Positions 7,836 through 11,221 of a DNA stretch of 11,221 bases are shown here, piece after piece (the stretch's first letter is position 1; every line of letters starts with the position of its first letter). The stretch is from Verrucomicrobiota bacterium. Lineage in GTDB: Bacteria; Verrucomicrobiota; Verrucomicrobiia; Limisphaerales; DSYF01. The position numbers and the translations under genes were made by a program. The DNA is taken from contig JALOTU010000085.1 of the NCBI GenBank assembly GCA_025457725.1, positions 1 through 11,221 of the forward strand. The letters are read 5' to 3'. The notes below the pieces were generated by a model. That model did no database searches. It had not been told where the DNA came from and saw nothing but the letters and a program-made list of their open reading frames with translations.

Positions 7836-9242
7836 GTGAACGTCTGGATCAACCCGCTCCGTCCACCCACGACGACAGATCCTGAAGACCAATTGGAGTT
7901 GGCCGACGCCGTGGGGAACCCGGTGCCTGACCCGCCCTTCATTCTGGACACGGAGAACAGCACGCCGCCGCTGGAGCCCGGCGGACGCTACTTTGTCGGC
8001 ATCGAGAATCCCGGACCCAATGCTGTGACCATCGCTTACGTGGTGGATTTCGACGTGACCCCGCTGACGGAGGGTGTCCCCTACAATGGCACGCTGGGCA
8101 CCAATACATTTGGCGGCAAGGCCCGGATGTTCTCTTACGATGTCTCGATGAACAATCCCACGGCCCTGTCGTTTGACTTGTTCAACCTGACCGGGAACGC
8201 GAACCTGACGGCACGATTCGAAGCGTTCCCAGAGGATCCGTTTGTGTATGATTACCGCAGCTCGAATCTGGGGACCAACGCTGAGACCATCACCGTGCTG
8301 CCTGACAGCACGCCGGTGCCATTGACCCCGGGACGGTGGTACATCGAGGTCACCCTGGATGACGCCCCGCCCGTGGATTACACCCTGCTGGTCACCGAAT
8401 ACACCAATGACTTCAGTGGGATCATCACCCTCACCAACGCCACTCCCTACAGCAACACCAACAACGGCGTGATGCCCATCGAGGATTATTACCGGTTCAC
8501 CGTCACCGATCCGGTGGCGCGGCTCCAGTTCGAGATCTTCGGCGCCTCCTTGGACATGACCCTGCTGGCGCGCAAGGGGCTGCCGCTGCCCGACTTCGCC
8601 AATTACGATTACCTCAGCGCCAACCCGGGCACCAACGACGAATACATCCTCGTGCTGCCCGACAGCTCGCCGGTCACCGCCACGGCCGGGGAATGGTTCC
8701 TGACCGCCATCAACCTGTCCGGTCAGGCCGGCAATTACCAGATCGTGGCCACCCAGTGGCCGGTCTCCGGTCAACCCATCGACCTCTCCCCGCCGCAAAT
8801 CATGATGGGCGGTTTCTGCTTCAGCTGGAACTCCCTCGCGGGCGCGAAGTATGTGATCCAGGGCAAAGTGGCGTTGGGCGATCCCGATTGGGTGGACTTG
8901 ATCCCGCCCGGCACCATCACGGCGACGGATGTTGTCACCTCCTACTGCGTGCCGCTGCCGTCTCCCTACCACTTCTTCCGCGTGGTGGAAGGGGTGGCCG
9001 TGGACAGCAGCAGCGCGGCCCAGTTCCGCGCTCCCAGGATCTCCGTCGGACCGGGGGGCGTCTCCCTCACCTGGCAGGCACCGCCGATCTTCTCGTTCGA
9101 TGTGCAATACTCCGACGTGCTCCCGCCCGTGTGGACAACCGCGCCGGGTGGCCCGATCACCTCCACGGATGGCACCTTCACGTTCAACGATCCGCCACCC
9201 CTGCTGCCCGTGCGGTACTACCGGCTGGTGTTGCTGCCGTAG
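7836..9242 (+). CDS. C-terminal fragment of the giant S8 protease: tandem PPC-like and terminal beta modules
   Basis: This frame continues the preceding protease after the frame change. Sense reading begins near 7803, but the only possible start is GTG 7836, with no ribosome binding site and no signal peptide. It is therefore best treated as a displaced C-terminus, not an independent gene. Numbered from 7836, residues 1-75 complete a beta module (NVWINPLRPP, PPLEPGGRYFVGIENPG). Two tandem bacterial pre-peptidase C-like repeats follow at 80-188 and 195-309. Their cores (YDYRSSNLGTN with VLPDSTPV, from 138; YDYLSANPGTN with VLPDSSPV, from 257) share about 20 of 35 residues by eye. The last ~145 residues hold two further related modules (FSWNSLAGAKYVIQG to YHFFRVVEG; SLTWQAPPIFSFDVQYSD to RYYRLVLLP), of a type common at the ends of verrucomicrobial surface proteins. 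There is no PEP-CTERM, LPXTG or other sorting signal. The modules probably aid folding, anchoring or substrate binding. Confidence 0.8.
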   Translation: MNVWINPLRPPTTTDPEDQLELADAVGNPVPDPPFILDTENSTPPLEPGGRYFVGIENPGPNAVTIAYVVDFDVTPLTEGVPYNGTLGTNTFGGKARMFSYDVSMNNPTALSFDLFNLTGNANLTARFEAFPEDPFVYDYRSSNLGTNAETITVLPDSTPVPLTPGRWYIEVTLDDAPPVDYTLLVTEYTNDFSGIITLTNATPYSNTNNGVMPIEDYYRFTVTDPVARLQFEIFGASLDMTLLARKGLPLPDFANYDYLSANPGTNDEYILVLPDSSPVTATAGEWFLTAINLSGQAGNYQIVATQWPVSGQPIDLSPPQIMMGGFCFSWNSLAGAKYVIQGKVALGDPDWVDLIPPGTITATDVVTSYCVPLPSPYHFFRVVEGVAVDSSSAAQFRAPRISVGPGGVSLTWQAPPIFSFDVQYSDVLPPVWTTAPGGPITSTDGTFTFNDPPPLLPVRYYRLVLLP

Positions 9243-9292
9243 AGCCTGAAAGTTCCAGGGTCAATCAAATAGTCCGTGCCTTCCGGGTAGCG

Positions 9293-9418
9293 CTGGTTTT
9301 CAACCGGCCTGGGGATGGGGTGGCATATAGGTGGGCTCAACTTGCCGGCTGGAAAGCCGGCGATGCCTTCCGATCAAGAGGCATCTGCCCTGCCTGAACA
9401 TTCCGCTTGAAGGGGCAG
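9293..9418 (+). repeat. Cluster of four successive hairpins in the gap before prs
   Basis: Four inverted repeats follow one another. CTGGTT/AACCGG (9293-9298 with 9302-9307) has one G-T pair. GCCGGCT/AGCCGGC (9344-9350 with 9355-9361) is perfect, with a GGAA loop. GATGCCT/AGGCATC (9362-9368 with 9379-9385) is perfect. CTGCCC/GGGCAG (9385-9390 with 9413-9418) is perfect, with a second nested option GCCTG/CAGGC. The rest of 9243-9496 holds no ORF, tRNA or recognisable riboswitch. The cluster could be the 3' UTR of the protease gene, a REP-like dispersed repeat, or a structured 5' leader of prs. Confidence 0.6.
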
Positions 9419-9442
9419 GCGGGATTGCTACGATGACGGCTC

Positions 9443-9469
9443 GAGCCACCGGCGCGGGTGGCTTTTTCT
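9443..9469 (+). terminator. Rho-independent terminator between protease and prs
   Basis: AGCCACC (9444-9450) pairs perfectly with GGTGGCT (9457-9463) around a six-base loop, followed at once by a T run (TTTTT at 9463-9467, then CT). This is a classic intrinsic terminator on the plus strand. It lies about 200 bp past the protease stop and 28 bp before the prs start. It may end the upstream transcript or act as an attenuator within a prs leader transcript. It also argues against starting prs at the in-frame GTG at 9458, which lies inside the stem. Confidence 0.75.
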
Positions 9470-9496
9470 ATTGAACCATCAGATTCCAACAACCCT

Positions 9497-10441
9497 GTGA
9501 AAATCTTTAGCGGCACCGCCAACGAACCCCTGGCCCGGGCCATCTGCACCTACATCGGCATCGAATTGGGGCGTTGCACCGTGGAACCCTTCCCGGACGG
9601 GGAAACGTTCGTGAAAATCGATGAAAACGTGCGTGGGGAGGACGTTTTCGTGGTCCAGCCGACGTCGCCCCCCACCAACCACAATCTGATGGAGTTGTTC
9701 ATCATGATTGACGCGCTGAAACGGGCGAGCGCCAAGCGGATTACGGCGGTGCTTCCCTTCTACGGCTACGCCCGGCAGGATCGCAAGGACCAGCCGCGGG
9801 TGCCCATCACCGCCAAACTCATCGCCAACCTGCTGGCGGCCGCGGGAACCAGCCGCGTGCTCACCATGGATCTCCATGCCCAGCAGATCCAGGGGTTCTT
9901 CGACATCCCGGTCGATCATCTCTACGCCGCTCCAGTCATCTACCAGTACCTCAAGGGCAAGAAGCTCAAGAACTTGTGCGTGGTAAGCCCGGACGTTGGC
10001 GGTCTCAAGATGGCGCACGCCTATTCCCAGGTCCTTGATGCGGGGCTGGCGATTGTGGCCAAGCAGCGCAAGAGCGCCACGGAAGTGGAGTCGCTGGCCC
10101 TCATCGGCGAGGTCCGGGGCAAAAACTGCCTGCTGGTGGATGACCTCACCGAAACCTGCGGCACCCTCTCCACAGCGGCCGGCCTGGTCAAGAAGATGGG
10201 CGCCCGCAAGATTCTGGCCTGTGTCTCCCACTCGATTTTAGGGGAAATGGGCATCCAAAGACTCCGAAAATCCGTGATTGACGAACTCATCACGACTGAT
10301 ACCGTCTCACGCCCCGCACTTCGCGGCGTGAACATTACCACGTTGACGGTGGCGGGACTTTTGGGTGAGGCGATCAAGCGCATTCACAGCAATCAGTCTG
10401 TGAATTCGCTGTTCGCTTTCAAGGGAGCACGGACCAGTTGA
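9497..10441 (+). CDS. prs: Ribose-phosphate pyrophosphokinase (PRPP synthetase)
   Basis: This cytosolic enzyme transfers pyrophosphate from ATP to ribose 5-phosphate, giving PRPP for purine, pyrimidine, NAD, histidine and tryptophan synthesis. From GTG 9497 the product is 314 residues, the usual class I length, and begins VKIFSGTANEPLA, aligning with the family N-terminus. The frame is open to GTG 9458, but that codon is inside the terminator stem and would add 13 residues unlike the family. No Shine-Dalgarno sequence is seen at either start. Landmarks are FPDGE (flexible substrate region), YGYARQDRK (92-95 for ARQD, regulatory/ATP loop), MDLHAQQIQGFF with catalytic-site His127, VVSPDVGG, and the PRPP-binding loop LLVDDLTETCGTLS (Asp215-Asp216 to Thr223). 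The loop reads TETCGT where the Escherichia coli enzyme has IDTGGT. A related TETAGT form is familiar in Verrucomicrobia and Planctomycetes, so I read this as a clade variant and not a defect. It is followed after 39 bp by rplY. Confidence 0.97.
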   Translation: MKIFSGTANEPLARAICTYIGIELGRCTVEPFPDGETFVKIDENVRGEDVFVVQPTSPPTNHNLMELFIMIDALKRASAKRITAVLPFYGYARQDRKDQPRVPITAKLIANLLAAAGTSRVLTMDLHAQQIQGFFDIPVDHLYAAPVIYQYLKGKKLKNLCVVSPDVGGLKMAHAYSQVLDAGLAIVAKQRKSATEVESLALIGEVRGKNCLLVDDLTETCGTLSTAAGLVKKMGARKILACVSHSILGEMGIQRLRKSVIDELITTDTVSRPALRGVNITTLTVAGLLGEAIKRIHSNQSVNSLFAFKGARTS

Positions 10442-10480
10442 TCCGCTGACCCCACTTTTGTTGAACAACAGTTTACACGC

Positions 10481-11221
10481 ATGAAATCGGTATCTTTGAC
10501 GGCATATCCTCGGACCGCCCACCGGCGCAACGCGCTCGGCCCGCTTCGCAATTCCGGCCGCATCCCGGCCGTGATCTACGGCGCCGGCGGCACCCCGCAA
10601 TCGCTGGAACTGGTCGCCAAGGATCTGGACACGGTTCTGCATCACCACGTTTCCGAGGCGTTGCTGGTCGACCTGAAGGTGGACAGCGATGCGCGGCCCC
10701 AACGCCTGGCCCTGCTCCAGGAAATTCAGCACCACCCCCTGAGCCGCAAGGTGGTCCACGTGGATTTTCATGAAGTCTCCGCCAATGAGCCGGTGACGGT
10801 TTCCATTCCCGTGCAAGCCACCGGCGAGGCCGTCGGCGTCAAGACCGGCGGCGGCGTGCTGGAGCACGTGTTGCACAAGCTCCGCGTGCGCGCCCTCCCC
10901 AAGGATCTTCCCGAGGTCATCGTCGTGGATGTGTCGGCTCTCGAAATCGGAAAAGCCATCCACATCGGCGAACTCACCCTTCCAGCCGGTGTTGAAATTC
11001 TCGGCAACAAGGATTTTGTCGTGCTGGCCTGCGCCGCCCCGAAGACCGAGGAAGAGGCTGCCGCGGAAGAAGCCACTCCCGAGGCCGGAACCCCCGAGGT
11101 CGAGATGATCAAGGAAAAGAAGGAGGAGGGCGGGGAGGAGAAGGGCGCAGCCAAGGATGCCAAGGCTCCGGCCAAAGACACCAAGGCTCCGGCCAAGGAT
11201 GCCAAGGCTCCGGCCAAGGAA
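10481..11221 (+). CDS. rplY: 50S ribosomal protein bL25, long TL5/Ctc form, 3' end outside window
   Basis: This protein binds 5S rRNA in the large ribosomal subunit; long forms are also called CTC (general stress protein) or TL5. ATG 10481 opens MKSVSLTAYPR and 247 codons run to the window end without a stop. The N-terminal 5S-binding domain (~1-95) carries the hallmark RNALGPLRNSGRIPAVIYG (about 16-34) and HPLSRKVVHVDFHEV. The second beta domain (~96-185) carries VSIPVQATGEA, GGGVLEHVLHKLRVRALPKD and INIGEL-like residues (IHIGELTLP). After FVVLACA the chain turns into an acidic then lysine/alanine-rich tail (from ~187) ending in seven-residue repeats. No Shine-Dalgarno sequence precedes the ATG; only a small inverted repeat (TGTTGAACAACA, about 10459-10470) lies in the 39-bp gap. 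That spacing and the common prs-rplY order suggest one transcript. In many bacteria pth follows next, but that would lie outside this window. Confidence 0.96.
   Translation, partial: MKSVSLTAYPRTAHRRNALGPLRNSGRIPAVIYGAGGTPQSLELVAKDLDTVLHHHVSEALLVDLKVDSDARPQRLALLQEIQHHPLSRKVVHVDFHEVSANEPVTVSIPVQATGEAVGVKTGGGVLEHVLHKLRVRALPKDLPEVIVVDVSALEIGKAIHIGELTLPAGVEILGNKDFVVLACAAPKTEEEAAAEEATPEAGTPEVEMIKEKKEEGGEEKGAAKDAKAPAKDTKAPAKDAKAPAKE
11150..11221 (+). repeat. 21-bp tandem repeats coding AKDAKAP heptads in the bL25 tail
   Basis: Three full in-frame 21-bp units occur at 11150-11170, 11171-11191 and 11192-11212, coding AKDAKAP, AKDTKAP and AKDAKAP. A fourth begins at 11213 and is cut by the window end. 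Units 1 and 3 are identical in sequence; unit 2 differs at a few bases (AAA GAC ACC in place of AAG GAT GCC). The repeat number could vary between strains by slippage. Confidence 0.85.

Noticed and set aside
7791..9107. 438-codon open frame on the minus strand
   Set aside because: It lies wholly antisense to the protease C-terminus, has low-complexity Arg/Gly/His/Val composition typical of reverse frames of GC-rich genes, no ribosome binding site and no recognisable motif.
9297..9331. Possible sigma-70 promoter (TTTTCA and TATAGG) before prs
   Set aside because: The spacing is about 23 bp and the -35 match is poor, so it does not support a promoter call.
8693..9397. 234-codon plus-strand frame running past the protease stop
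   Set aside because: It overlaps the true C-terminal modules in another frame and gives Arg/Pro-rich translation without motifs; its extension beyond 9242 merely crosses the hairpin region.
9458..9496. Longer prs starting at GTG 9458
   Set aside because: The codon lies inside the terminator stem, has no ribosome binding site and adds 13 residues before the conserved KIFSGTAN start.
9243..9496. tRNA or other known structured RNA in the gap before prs
   Set aside because: No cloverleaf, CCA end or T-loop sequence is present; only simple hairpins and the terminator are seen.

Overview
The window reads as a GC-rich bacterial chromosome segment, most likely from Verrucomicrobiota (Limisphaerales/Pedosphaera-like). 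The reasons are the very large beta-rich exported protein full of Thr-Asn dipeptides, a large lineage-type protein upstream that I know only from that phylum, a clade-typical variant of ribose-phosphate pyrophosphokinase, genes with little or no Shine-Dalgarno sequence, and hairpin-rich GC intergenic repeats. The assignment is inferred from protein style; there is no rRNA or other marker to confirm it. All genes are on the plus strand.

Layout. (1) 2-2179: the 3' part of a large protein of unknown function whose start lies before the window. (2) 2180-2293: a short gap with a 17-bp tandem repeat and two GC hairpins. (3) 2294-9242: one giant exported subtilisin-family (S8) protease broken into two frames. 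The first part (2294-7831, 1845 aa) carries the signal/anchor segment, prosegment, complete catalytic triad, a KP-43-like jelly-roll and a proprotein-convertase P domain interrupted by about 300 residues. The second part (7836-9242) carries tandem beta modules and has no signal peptide, no ribosome binding site and no good start, so it is best read as the displaced C-terminus of the same protein. The reading-frame change lies between 7776 and 7831. (4) 9243-9496: a 254-bp gap with four successive hairpins followed by a convincing intrinsic terminator. (5) 9497-10441: prs, which makes PRPP. (6) 10481 to the window end: the start of rplY/ctc (ribosomal protein bL25, long TL5/Ctc form), with an unusual charged tail of seven-residue repeats running off the window.

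The genes fall into two unrelated groups. The first two encode lineage-specific cell-surface or secreted proteins. The last two are housekeeping genes in the common bacterial order prs-rplY, 39 bp apart and probably co-transcribed. The terminator at 9443-9469 separates the two groups, or else acts as an attenuator in the prs leader. I found no mobile element, CRISPR array, tRNA or rRNA. The best leads for something new are the broken giant protease with its interrupted P domain, and the structured region before prs.
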